Numbered from the stretch's first letter, positions 47,634 through 55,011 are shown. The stretch: DNA of 64,000 bases from an uncultured Marinococcus sp. (GCF_947493875.1 NZ_CANLSU010000002.1:372001-436000), one strand, 5' to 3'. Numbers and translations are program-made. The notes: generated by a model from the sequence alone, not told the origin.

Positions 47634-48992
47634 ATGGCAAAGCAAATTGAAGTGAACAGCAAAAATATTTCTCAGGAAATATCAGAGCATGAGATCGAGC
47701 AGCTGCAGCCAATGGTGGAAACGGCCCATCGCATGATTCACGAAAAAACCGGTGCCGGTTCAGAATATCTCGGGTGGGTAGATCTTCCGGATACATACGA
47801 CAAGGAGGAATTTTCGCGCATCCAGCAGGCAGCGGAAAAAATCAAAAAGGATTCGGACGTGTTGATTGTAATCGGTATCGGGGGTTCCTATCTCGGAGCC
47901 AAAGCGGCCATCGACAGCTTGAGCCATTCGTTTCGCAACCAGCTCGACGGCTCTAAACGGAACGGCCCGGAAATTTATTTCGCTGGTCACCAGATCAGTC
48001 AGCGCTACATGCATGACCTGCTTGAAATGGTGGAGGGCAAGGACGTATCAGTGAACGTCATTTCAAAATCCGGAACTACAACAGAACCGGCTCTTGCGTT
48101 CCGGGTGTTCCGGGACTGGCTCGAGAACAAATACGGGGCAGAGGAAGCGGCTTCAAGGATTTACGCTACGACAGACAAAAGCAAGGGTGCTTTAAAAACG
48201 CTGGCTGATGAAAAGGGCTATGAAACATTCGTCGTGCCAGATGACGTCGGAGGCCGTTATTCCGTTCTTACAGCTGTTGGCCTTCTGCCGATTGCAGCGG
48301 CAGGCCTGGACGTGGAAAAAATGATGGACGGGGCAGCTGCTGCCATGGAGGCAGGAAAGCTGCAGAGCGTAAAAGAAAACTCAGCCTACCGTTACGCTGC
48401 TATCCGTTACGCTGCGTATCAGAAGGGGAAAGCCATTGAACTGCTGGTGAACTATGAGCCGCACATGCACTTTGTATCTGAATGGTGGAAGCAGCTGTAC
48501 GGGGAAAGCGAAGGCAAAGATGGCAAAGGGCTGTTCCCGGCTGCAGTCGATTTCTCCACAGATTTACATTCAATGGGGCAATATATCCAGGAAGGCCGGC
48601 GTCATCTGCTCGAAACAGTGCTTCATATTCAGGATGCGGGGAGCACTCTGGAATTGAAAAACACCGAGGATGACCTGGACGGCTTAAATTATCTTTCCGG
48701 TGAAACGATGGGCTTTGTCAACGAGAAGGCGTTTGAAGGAACGCTTCTCGCGCATACGGACGGAGGCGTACCAAATATTATTATTGATATTCCCGAATGG
48801 AACGAATATTACTTTGGATACCTCGTTTATTTCTTTGAAAAGGCATGCGCCGTGAGTGGCTATATGCTCGGCGTCAATCCATTTGATCAGCCGGGCGTGG
48901 AAGCTTATAAAAAGAACATGTTTGCACTTCTTGGCAAACCAGGATTTGAAGAGCGCCAGACAGCGCTTGAAACGCGCCTGAATGAAGAGTAA
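47634..48992 (+). CDS. pgi: Glucose-6-phosphate isomerase
   Basis: A 452-residue phosphoglucose isomerase of the shorter Gram-positive type. [51 protein letters not shown] and [16 protein letters not shown] are conserved; the last two hold active-site residues. It interconverts glucose-6-P and fructose-6-P. GGGAGGC lies before the ATG. It is the last gene before the tRNA locus. Confidence 0.98.
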   Translation: MAKQIEVNSKNISQEISEHEIEQLQPMVETAHRMIHEKTGAGSEYLGWVDLPDTYDKEEFSRIQQAAEKIKKDSDVLIVIGIGGSYLGAKAAIDSLSHSFRNQLDGSKRNGPEIYFAGHQISQRYMHDLLEMVEGKDVSVNVISKSGTTTEPALAFRVFRDWLENKYGAEEAASRIYATTDKSKGALKTLADEKGYETFVVPDDVGGRYSVLTAVGLLPIAAAGLDVEKMMDGAAAAMEAGKLQSVKENSAYRYAAIRYAAYQKGKAIELLVNYEPHMHFVSEWWKQLYGESEGKDGKGLFPAAVDFSTDLHSMGQYIQEGRRHLLETVLHIQDAGSTLELKNTEDDLDGLNYLSGETMGFVNEKAFEGTLLAHTDGGVPNIIIDIPEWNEYYFGYLVYFFEKACAVSGYMLGVNPFDQPGVEAYKKNMFALLGKPGFEERQTALETRLNEE

Positions 48993-48999
48993 GCAGAAA

Positions 49000-49030
49000 A
49001 GCAGCCTGCCGATAGGCAGGCTGGGTTTTT
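49000..49030 (+). terminator. Terminator after pgi
   Basis: CAGCCTGCC/GGCAGGCTG stem with a short loop, then GGTTTTT. Confidence 0.85.
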
Positions 49031-49062
49031 ACCGGATCTGCACAAAAACGTGAAAAAAGGAC

Positions 49063-49091
49063 TTGTCAGACAGAGGCAGACAAGGTACAAT
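49063..49091 (+). promoter_or_regulatory. Promoter of the original tRNA-Ala gene
   Basis: TTGTCA (49063-49068), 17-bp spacer, TACAAT (49086-49091), 36 nt before the tRNA 5' end. It now reads through the split tRNA into the insert and could also transcribe the insert's tRNA, which has the same orientation. Confidence 0.75.
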
Positions 49092-49127
49092 GTTTTTTGT
49101 CGGCTGATATTTTACCGGCAAAAACAT

Positions 49128-49157
49128 GGGGCCTTAGCTCAGCCGGGAGAGCGCTTG
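49128..49157 (+). pseudogene. 5' part of the split tRNA-Ala(GGC) gene
   Basis: Thirty bases giving acceptor GGGGCCT, D-stem GCTC/GAGC and the start of the anticodon stem, ending with CGCTTG. Sequence identity to a tRNA stops at 49158. The last 10 bases (49148-49157) are repeated at 53812-53821, where the remaining 46 nt of the gene resume. G3 is the partner for U70 of the 3' part, the alanine identity pair. No tRNA can form from this half as it stands. Confidence 0.85.
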
Positions 49158-49161
49158 AGAC

Positions 49162-49182
49162 TAAAGCACTACCATTGCTTTA
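49162..49182. repeat. Inverted repeat next to the left junction
   Basis: TAAAGCA (49162-49168) and TGCTTTA (49176-49182) form a 7-bp stem with a 7-nt loop, 5 bp inside the left end. A possible recombinase arm site. Confidence 0.4.
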
Positions 49183-49277
49183 AATCCGAGCATGAAGTTT
49201 GGTTTAATCAAATAAATAAACCAATTATCAACACTTCCATTTCGCTTTTTAGTGAATAATTACTCAAAAATTAAATT

Positions 49278-49366
49278 CTAATTAGGGCTTTGTCTCCTAG
49301 ATGGAAAAACATCTACTAAAAACAATATTTTCACAAGAATTTTATGTTTGTATCTGCCCTAATTAG
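49278..49366. repeat. Perfect 11-bp inverted repeat flanking 67 bp
   Basis: CTAATTAGGGC (49278-49288) and GCCCTAATTAG (49356-49366) are exact reverse complements. AGATG/CATCT makes a small hairpin between them. This 89-bp structure sits in the gene-free stretch 49158-49427, upstream of the insert's tRNA. Confidence 0.6.
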
Positions 49367-49427
49367 TATTTAAATATTATGTCCTTGTTTTTTAATTAGC
49401 ATTTAAAAACTTGTGGCATTAGCTCAA

Positions 49428-49502
49428 GGGGCTATAGTTCAGAGGGAGAACGCTTGACTGGCAGTCAAGAGGTCGTGGGTTCGAATCCCACTAGCTCCAC
49501 CA
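49428..49502 (+). tRNA. tRNA-Ala(GGC) carried by the insert
   Basis: A complete 75-nt tRNA with CCA encoded. Acceptor GGGGCTA/TAGCTCC has the G3:U70 alanine pair; D-stem GTTC/GAAC; anticodon stem CTTGA/TCAAG with loop CTGGCAG, anticodon GGC; variable AGGTC; T-stem GTGGG/CCCAC with TTCGAAT loop. It differs from the split host gene in every arm, so it is not a simple duplicate. A TTAGCTCA remnant just upstream (49419-49426) resembles the start of another tRNA-Ala copy. Confidence 0.93.
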
Positions 49503-49520
49503 TATTAAATTATAATTATT

Positions 49521-49556
49521 ACTCAAGTCTTTTATGAGAGGCTTGAGTTTTTTATT
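49521..49556 (+). terminator. Terminator after the insert's tRNA
   Basis: ACTCAAGTCT and AGGCTTGAGT pair (one G-U) with a T-run. Confidence 0.85.
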
Positions 49557-49669
49557 TTAATGATTGATATTATTACCTTTTGTTTATTTTTAATTTCTTT
49601 TTCCCTCTATTAGCACCTCTTCTATAAATTTTGGCAAAACAAGGAAGCTAGTAGCATTTCTAATATTAT

Positions 49670-50971
49670 CTAAGTTAGTTTGAAATTATCATATTCTTCA
49701 TATTTAAAGTCTTGATCCAATTTTACATCTGCAAAAGTTTTTATTCTGTTATTATCTTCTACAGCCTTTCTTCGACCACTCAATTGAGAATTTTGATTTA
49801 TGCTGTTTACCAACATTTTAAATTGGCTTTCATTAAAGTAATCTAAATAAGGGCTTATATATTGGTTGAACCTATAATCTGCTGCATCAAAATTTTGGCT
49901 TTTAGAAAATAAATATATTAAGAAGTCAAGAAAATCATTAAAACTATCATACTCAGAGGCTTTATAATGTAAAAACTCTATATCTTCTTTTTCCAATTCT
50001 TTATTATAGCCAAAATGGTCTTCTATAATCTTATCTTGAATACTTTTGAGATGTATTATATAAGATGAAGCTAAGAAAGTGGTTCTTACATAAAAAGATA
50101 AATCATTATTTGTTTCGGCTTTGATTAACTCTTGAGCATGTTGTTGTAAACGAGGATATATATTGTAAAGAGAACAAATCTTAATAGTGTAGCTTAACAA
50201 TTCTTTTGACTCAGAAATACTACTAAAGCTTTTACTCTCAGACGATATATAATCTAACAGATGCTGTTTTTCCTTTTTTAGCATAATCTGTATAACTCTA
50301 AAGTTCACTTCCCTATTTTCATTGCATTCTTCGTTTCTTAATTTAAAAACAAATTTCCATAAGTTCTTGAAAAGGAGTCTAAAAAGTTGAGGTCCGATTA
50401 ATTGAAAATATTTATTGTCGATATATCTTTCTAATGCTTCGTCTTTAACCAATATATCCTTTACTTTCGAAATATCCATAACAAAATTTTGTGTAAGCTC
50501 ATTCGATAGGATAGACGGTTTAATAAGAACTCCTTCAAGCATATTTCTCATATGTGCTTTCACTTGATCTTTATTGGGATTATACAATAAGTCGACTTCT
50601 GTAAGTACAGGATGAGCGCACAAATGTCTTTGATGTTTTAAATGATCTATATTTTCTTTATCATGAATTTCAAGTAGATTAGTTTTTTGCTCGACACTTT
50701 CTACGAGTTTTGTCTCCCATTCCGGTGACCTTGCATGTTTAACCATCATATCTTGTATTTCCGTTAAAATTGCTATTGCTTTCTCATCTGCGTATAATTC
50801 TTTAAGTTCTTTTAATTTGTAGACTAAGTCACTAATTACTATCGTATAAAGCATAACAGTAGCCGATCTATAGCTTTTGTTCACGTAAGACTGGTAAACT
50901 TCTTGAAAGTATTTTTTAGTATTAGAATGATATATTCTCTCATACAAATCATCTATCGATAAATTACTCAT
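49670..50971 (-). CDS. HEPN-motif protein, probable RNase effector
   Basis: A 433-residue, largely helical protein without a family name that I recognise. Residues 110-122 read HLKHQRHLCAHPV; Arg115 to His120 fits the R-x4-H catalytic motif of HEPN ribonucleases, and the preceding helices (SYRSATVMLYTIVISDLVYKL near 33-53) fit the first HEPN helix. HEPN proteins act as RNA-cutting effectors in many defence systems. The rest (residues 130-433) is unassigned helical sequence. AAAGGA precedes the ATG. It is the last gene of a three-gene minus-strand cluster, 48 nt after the 351-residue protein gene. Codon use is strongly AT-biased. Confidence 0.7.
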   Translation of the reverse strand: MSNLSIDDLYERIYHSNTKKYFQEVYQSYVNKSYRSATVMLYTIVISDLVYKLKELKELYADEKAIAILTEIQDMMVKHARSPEWETKLVESVEQKTNLLEIHDKENIDHLKHQRHLCAHPVLTEVDLLYNPNKDQVKAHMRNMLEGVLIKPSILSNELTQNFVMDISKVKDILVKDEALERYIDNKYFQLIGPQLFRLLFKNLWKFVFKLRNEECNENREVNFRVIQIMLKKEKQHLLDYISSESKSFSSISESKELLSYTIKICSLYNIYPRLQQHAQELIKAETNNDLSFYVRTTFLASSYIIHLKSIQDKIIEDHFGYNKELEKEDIEFLHYKASEYDSFNDFLDFLIYLFSKSQNFDAADYRFNQYISPYLDYFNESQFKMLVNSINQNSQLSGRRKAVEDNNRIKTFADVKLDQDFKYEEYDNFKLT

Positions 50972-51019
50972 AAAATTTCCTTTCTACCAACTATATTTAT
51001 TTTCTTTCAAAATAAAAAA

Positions 51020-52075
51020 TCAATCTAACCATATTTTCAAATCAGCATTAAAATTACTATTTTGTTTTAAGTTGGCATGAGCTATAGTTTTCCCTACAGG
51101 AGTTAGCACAGAATATGTTGCAAGAGTAGAACTCCATAATTCATCTAATCGAGTGAAGTCTGTATATTTTTTTTTGATTGTTTGATAGAAAGTGGATTCA
51201 TCCATGTTGTTAGATTCAAAAAAAGCATTTAGCTCATTTGACGTTTGTTTAGAAACTCCAAGTTTAGTGAATTTTTCTTCTAATTCTTGTTTATTTAATG
51301 CATTTATTTGGTATCGAGCATCGTCGTTGAGACATTTAACAAATAATTCTTTTTTTTGCTCATTTGTTAAAGATTTTGTTTTTGAACTAAATTCGCTTAA
51401 TTCAATACCGTTTTGAAAGAAGCCTCGGAATTTTGAGCTAAATACTTTATAAAGACTTACAGACGCTCCTCCTACTATTATACAATTAGCATATTGCAAA
51501 TGGAGAAAATGATTTTCTGTAGGGATTTCTAATGGCAAAAAGGCGTCAATATATTCACTGAATAGTTTTGATAACATTTCTTTAGAAGTAATTGTCTTAA
51601 AAGTAATTTGATTAATTACAAACATAATTGTTAGTAAATCGATTTGTCTTTTATCAATTTTAGGCAACACTGTAATAGCTTCGTTAAGCGAAATTTGTTT
51701 TAAATTTCGACTGTCAGTTTTTGTTCTATCGACTAATAATTCTACTAATAAATCGCCTAAATCTTTATCCCCTGATCTAGCGTATGCCATTTGAATATTA
51801 TATAAGTTATATTGAACGTCTGGATTTTGTATTTGATTTAAAGCTTTAATGTCTTCTTTTTTCAATTCATTTAAATAAGTTTCAACAATTTCTACGGCTC
51901 TATTTTTAGCTGTTTCATTTGCAGTTTCGCTTAATCTATAGAAATTATCTTCAAAAACATCTAAGGCAATATCTTTGGCATCTTTGTAGGATAATCCAGT
52001 ATACTCTAATCTTTCTGCTTGAATATTAGTTGAATTGTCTCCGCTTTTTTGGTTGTATTTATCATTACTAAACAA
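51020..52075 (-). CDS. 351-residue protein with N-terminal SGDNSTNIQ motif (LPO_1073/Vpar_1526-like)
   Basis: A 351-residue protein. Residues 11-20 are SGDNSTNIQA, followed by a helical domain beginning TGLSYKDAKDIALDVFEDNF. This layout resembles what I remember as NCBI's LPO_1073/Vpar_1526 family, whose function is unknown; I could not verify that. No catalytic motif is apparent. The start is TTG 52075, immediately after the stop of the small membrane-protein gene (TAA-TTG) and 9 nt after GGGG, so translation is probably coupled. The motif is shared with that small protein. Confidence 0.7.
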   Translation of the reverse strand: MFSNDKYNQKSGDNSTNIQAERLEYTGLSYKDAKDIALDVFEDNFYRLSETANETAKNRAVEIVETYLNELKKEDIKALNQIQNPDVQYNLYNIQMAYARSGDKDLGDLLVELLVDRTKTDSRNLKQISLNEAITVLPKIDKRQIDLLTIMFVINQITFKTITSKEMLSKLFSEYIDAFLPLEIPTENHFLHLQYANCIIVGGASVSLYKVFSSKFRGFFQNGIELSEFSSKTKSLTNEQKKELFVKCLNDDARYQINALNKQELEEKFTKLGVSKQTSNELNAFFESNNMDESTFYQTIKKKYTDFTRLDELWSSTLATYSVLTPVGKTIAHANLKQNSNFNADLKIWLD

Positions 52076-52264
52076 TTATTTGCGCCCCTTATATTTTTTC
52101 ACTTTGATATTTTCGCCTTGAATATTGGTTGAATTATCCCCTGATATTTGATTGAAACTTTTTCCTCTTTTTTTGTTAGGATATAATAACGTTATAATTC
52201 CACTTATAATAAATAGACCAATTCCACTAAAAATCCAATTACTATTTTCTATTATCCAATTAAT
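52076..52264 (-). CDS. 62-residue one-helix membrane protein with C-terminal SGDNSTNIQ motif, possible ATT start
   Basis: A short gene with one transmembrane helix (about residues 10-29, WIFSGIGLFIISGIITLLYP) and then a basic, Asn-rich tail. Residues 41-50 are SGDNSTNIQG, nearly identical to the next protein's N-terminal motif. An in-frame TAG lies 4 codons upstream, and no ATG, GTG or TTG opens the frame. GGAGG is placed 8 nt before ATT 52264, so a rare ATT start is proposed. Its stop touches the next gene's TTG. A pore-forming or membrane-anchoring partner is one possibility. Confidence 0.55.
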   Translation of the reverse strand: MNWIIENSNWIFSGIGLFIISGIITLLYPNKKRGKSFNQISGDNSTNIQGENIKVKKYKGRK

Positions 52265-52555
52265 ATTTTTACCCTCCTAACGCCTTATAATGTTAAGTCA
52301 TGTTATAATTTATTCTACCTATGACTATATAAACCAATAATAACATTTAAATCCATGTTCTTATTAACAGAGTTTTAAAATAATTAACACATTAATCTTG
52401 AGTAAAGTTTTCCTCTTTTCCTAGTTGTTTGATTATTTAAATTATTAAAAATTTAATAAAAAAGTTGATCACATTTAATTTTTTAAGTAGTAATAATTGG
52501 TTCATTCTTAAGAAAAATTTTTAAAATATTTAAATTATGAAAGAGGTAGTTATCT
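52265..52555. promoter_or_regulatory. Divergent promoter region of the island defence genes
   Basis: This 291-bp AT-rich gap separates divergent units. On + TTGATC (52465-52470), 17-bp spacer, TAGTAA (52488-52493) precedes the SIR2 gene. On the minus strand several TATAAT-like hexamers (around 52300-52330) precede the small-protein gene but no single choice is convincing. Confidence 0.4.
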
Positions 52556-53578
52556 ATGGAAAAAGTGGTATACATTTTGGGGGCTGGGTTTTCAGCCCCG
52601 CTCAACCTGCCTGTAATGTCAAATTTTATTATTAAAGCAAAAGATATGTATTTTGAAGATAAAGAGAAGTACAGCCATTTTGAAAGCATATTTGAATTGT
52701 TGGATGATATGAGCAAAATTAAAAACTTTTTTCAGGCTGATTTATATAATATTGAAGAAATATTATCAATATTAGAAATGAATGATTATCTTAACGGAGA
52801 AAGCAATTCAGACAAATTCAGAAAGTTTATTAAGGACGTTATTGTTTATTACACTCCCAAAGATGATATTAGTTCGGAAATGAAATTAGTAGCTAATTGG
52901 GAGCAATTTATATTAGGCAATAGTAGCTTCACACCATTGTATAGGCATTTTGTTGCAAATTTATTTAATTTAGAAGTCGAAAAGCAAGAGAAAAACTTTT
53001 TTTGGAAAGCATCTAATTCTAATAGCACTGAGTATTCTATAGTCACGCTTAACTATGATAGAGTTATAGAAAATGTAATAGACTATATAGAAGAACGTTA
53101 TGAAACTGTAAACGATCTAAATTCATTAATCAATGGTTCTAGCGAGAAGCTTTCAAAACTCCACGGATGTGTTAGTGATAACAGCATTATTCCTCCGACT
53201 TGGAATAAAAATACTAACCACGGGTTAAAAGATACTTGGCAAGTAGCTTGGAGAAATATTAAAGACGCAAATCATATTCGTTTTATTGGATACTCTCTAC
53301 CCGTCTCTGATTCATACATTAAATATTTTTTGAAATCTGCTATGTCAAAATCTGAACACTTGAAATCAATAGATGTTATTACTTTAGATAATTCAAAAGA
53401 AAAGGAGATAGAGCAAAGGTATAAAGAATTTATAGATTTCAATTATTTTAGATTCAAGAATGGTAATATTATTGATTATCTTAAAGACCTCAAAGAATCG
53501 GGCGAATATAAGTTTGAAAAAAATAAATTAAATTTTAATCATTTGGAAAGAGTTCATAGTGTTTTTATGAATATGTAA
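52556..53578 (+). CDS. SIR2-like protein, probable NAD-consuming defence effector
   Basis: A 340-residue protein with SIR2-like motifs in order: the NAD-binding ILGAGFSAPLNLP (GAGFS at residues 9-13), TLNYDRV at 164-170, KLHG at 201-204 with the likely catalytic His203, and FIGYSLPVSD at 243-252. SIR2-like proteins in prokaryotic defence islands commonly hydrolyse NAD+ to stop phage growth. It differs from metabolic sirtuin deacetylases by lacking the four zinc cysteines. AGAGGT lies 8 nt before the ATG. It is divergent from the HEPN cluster. AT-rich codon use marks it as acquired. Confidence 0.8.
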   Translation: MEKVVYILGAGFSAPLNLPVMSNFIIKAKDMYFEDKEKYSHFESIFELLDDMSKIKNFFQADLYNIEEILSILEMNDYLNGESNSDKFRKFIKDVIVYYTPKDDISSEMKLVANWEQFILGNSSFTPLYRHFVANLFNLEVEKQEKNFFWKASNSNSTEYSIVTLNYDRVIENVIDYIEERYETVNDLNSLINGSSEKLSKLHGCVSDNSIIPPTWNKNTNHGLKDTWQVAWRNIKDANHIRFIGYSLPVSDSYIKYFLKSAMSKSEHLKSIDVITLDNSKEKEIEQRYKEFIDFNYFRFKNGNIIDYLKDLKESGEYKFEKNKLNFNHLERVHSVFMNM

Positions 53579-53821
53579 AATACAAATCATCCAATAAACT
53601 TAACTTTTTTACTGTATTAATATATTCTTTCTTTTAAATAATACAGGTATAAAAGAAAAAATAATAGTTATTTTAAAATAGTATTTATTGATAGTTTACG
53701 CTTTTAATATTTGAAAAGAGCATTAGTTTAATTATTTTAATATAAAGGATATTCTATTATTATTTGGATATAAGTGGTTTTTGGTGCTCAAACTGTGTTA
53801 ATTAAATCGGAAGAGCGCTTG

Positions 53822-53867
53822 GCTGGCAGCCAAGAGGTCAGCGGTTCGATCCCGCTAGGCTCCACCA
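53822..53867 (+). pseudogene. 3' part of the split tRNA-Ala(GGC) gene
   Basis: Forty-six bases that complete the left half: the anticodon arm resumes as GCTGGCAGCCAAG (anticodon GGC), then AGGTC, T-arm AGCGG/CCGCT, acceptor AGGCTCC and ACCA. The sequence before 53812 cannot supply a matching acceptor or D-arm, so this half is not a working tRNA. Confidence 0.85.
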
Positions 53868-53879
53868 TACATATTACGT

Positions 53880-53925
53880 CAACGACACTGGTTTGAGAAT
53901 TACTTCTCCTTCGGTGTCGTTTTTG
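53880..53925 (+). terminator. Terminator after the tRNA-Ala 3' half, copy 1
   Basis: AACGACAC pairs with GTGTCGTT, followed by T residues. It is clearly related to the hairpin at 54019-54066. Confidence 0.8.
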
Positions 53926-54018
53926 TATTAGTAAGTATATGTACTTTTTTTAGTTACAAAACTTGCCGATTAAAACCAGGTGAGGTATTATATATTCATT
54001 CCAAGATACATACTACGC

Positions 54019-54066
54019 CAACGACGCCGGTTTGAGGGACTATCCTCGGCCCGGCGTCGTTCTTTG
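54019..54066 (+). terminator. Related terminator, copy 2
   Basis: AACGACGCCGG and CCGGCGTCGTT, with the same GGTTTGAG segment as copy 1 and a matching upstream ATACATACTACGCC. It is GC-richer than copy 1. It may be the native terminator, copy 1 having arrived with the island. Confidence 0.7.
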
Positions 54067-54101
54067 TTTCGGCGGTATGTGTTTAGGCTGACAGTCTCGG
54101 C

Positions 54102-54266
54102 CTATTTATAATAGAGATTTTCGTTGGACAACGGAATCGATGCATGACAGTTTTCGCATGGCTGTTCGTTTCCGGTAACGTTGGCATCAGTGCCCAGCGT
54201 TTCCGGGGGCATTTGAATTGAAGCTGTGTTTTCGTGCCCGCATTCCGGACATTTCACCATTAACAT
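54102..54266 (-). CDS. 54-residue zinc-ribbon-like protein
   Basis: A small protein with CPECGH near residues 6-11 and CENCH near 37-41, a typical zinc-ribbon pair. It was found by reading the minus strand; it starts at ATG 54266 (or the ATG two codons later) and ends TAG at 54102. No strong ribosome-binding site is seen, so certainty is moderate. Function unknown; such short ribbons often bind nucleic acid or proteins. Confidence 0.5.
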   Translation of the reverse strand: MLMVKCPECGHENTASIQMPPETLGTDANVTGNEQPCENCHASIPLSNENLYYK

Positions 54267-54457
54267 TGATTATTCACGTCGCTTTTTGTAATGGTTTTCC
54301 CGCCCCTCCATGGGTTATAACTTCAATTGTAAGAAAAATTTGTTAAATAAGAAGAAATGATTCTTTGGGCCTTGGTGCATATTCTTCGGAGGATATAAAA
54401 GAACGTGCTGCAGGAGCAGGGCGTTTTTTTCAGTCCTTCCCCTTAAATTGTTCATAA

Positions 54458-54637
54458 ATGCAATTAGTAAATTATGAGGGGAAAGGCGGTGTAGCAGTAA
54501 AAGCGGCGCAGCTGACAGGTTATTGCGCAAATTCCTGCGCCCAGATTTAGGATATTTTCCAGGAGCCTACGACTGATGAGTATGTGAAAGAAGTACTGTT
54601 TTGGAAAGAGAGCGAAAAAACAGCCGGAAGCTGCTGA
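54458..54637 (+). pseudogene. Possible small gene broken by an in-frame TAG
   Basis: From ATG 54458 a protein-like frame (start MQLVNYEGKGGVAVKAA) runs 30 codons, meets TAG at 54548-54550, and continues in the same frame for 28 codons (DIFQEPTTDEYVKEVLFW) to TGA. The stop differs from CAG by one base. No family is recognised and no strong ribosome-binding site is seen. The rest of the gene-free stretch 54267-54708 has a weak GC-rich hairpin with a T-run near 54405-54432 and nothing else that I can support. Confidence 0.3.
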
Positions 54638-54708
54638 TTATTGGGTAAGATAAAGGTACATATCCAATAGATAAAATAATAGAAAGAATGAAAGGAAAGG
54701 AGAATTCC

Positions 54709-54924
54709 ATGAGTTATACTGCCAGTGAATTAGTTTTCAGCCAGACCTTTAACTGCTGGAGCCGTATTTCGTACTTATATCAGTGTGAACCGAAAATAGT
54801 AACTGTATCGATTTTTCCTGAAGCTGGCAGAAGAAGTACCCAATTTAACGCTGACACATTGAGTATCGAAGAGTTTTGGAGGGTTTGCCACGAAAAATTC
54901 AAAGCCGATTTTCCAGAAAAATAA
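54709..54924 (+). CDS. Hypothetical 71-residue protein
   Basis: A short protein starting at ATG 54709 behind AAAGGAG; the extra upstream codons from 54688 contain that site and are rejected. The sequence has no motif that I recognise (PKIVTVSIFPEAGRRSTQF is its beta-like centre). Host-like codon use. It is probably lineage-specific. Confidence 0.55.
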   Translation: MSYTASELVFSQTFNCWSRISYLYQCEPKIVTVSIFPEAGRRSTQFNADTLSIEEFWRVCHEKFKADFPEK

Positions 54925-55011
54925 AAACGGCGATGCTTTCAGGGAACGTTTGCCCATGCGCTCAGAGGGTAATTACCAATAGGTACAAGGAATGTTAGAA
55001 GAGGTGAAAGT

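Larger units (their letters stand above)
49158..53821. mobile_element. AT-rich insert of 4,664 bp within tRNA-Ala(GGC)
   Basis: The element is bounded by a 10-bp direct repeat AGAGCGCTTG (left 49148-49157, right 53812-53821). Removing one repeat copy plus the insert restores an exact 76-nt tRNA-Ala. Its base composition is about 30 % GC by eye, far below both flanks. It carries a complete tRNA-Ala(GGC), three large genes and one small gene of probable defence type, and no integrase, resolvase or transposase that I can see. It is probably a non-autonomous or trans-mobilised genomic island. Confidence 0.8.

Noticed and set aside
49050-49259. Open frame of 69 codons across the tRNA 5' half
   Set aside because: It spans the pgi terminator flank, a tRNA fragment and the island edge, and has no protein-like character.
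49158-53821. Integrase or transposase within the island
   Set aside because: All frames over 60 codons were read; none shows a tyrosine or serine recombinase or DDE transposase motif.
53785-53867. Functional tRNA at the right island end
   Set aside because: The bases before 53812 cannot pair with acceptor AGGCTCC or form a normal D-arm, despite a chance GCTC ahead of GAGC.
54315-54530. 71-codon minus-strand frame
   Set aside because: Leu/Asn-rich chance frame without a ribosome-binding site; it overlaps a hairpin and the better-supported plus-strand frame.
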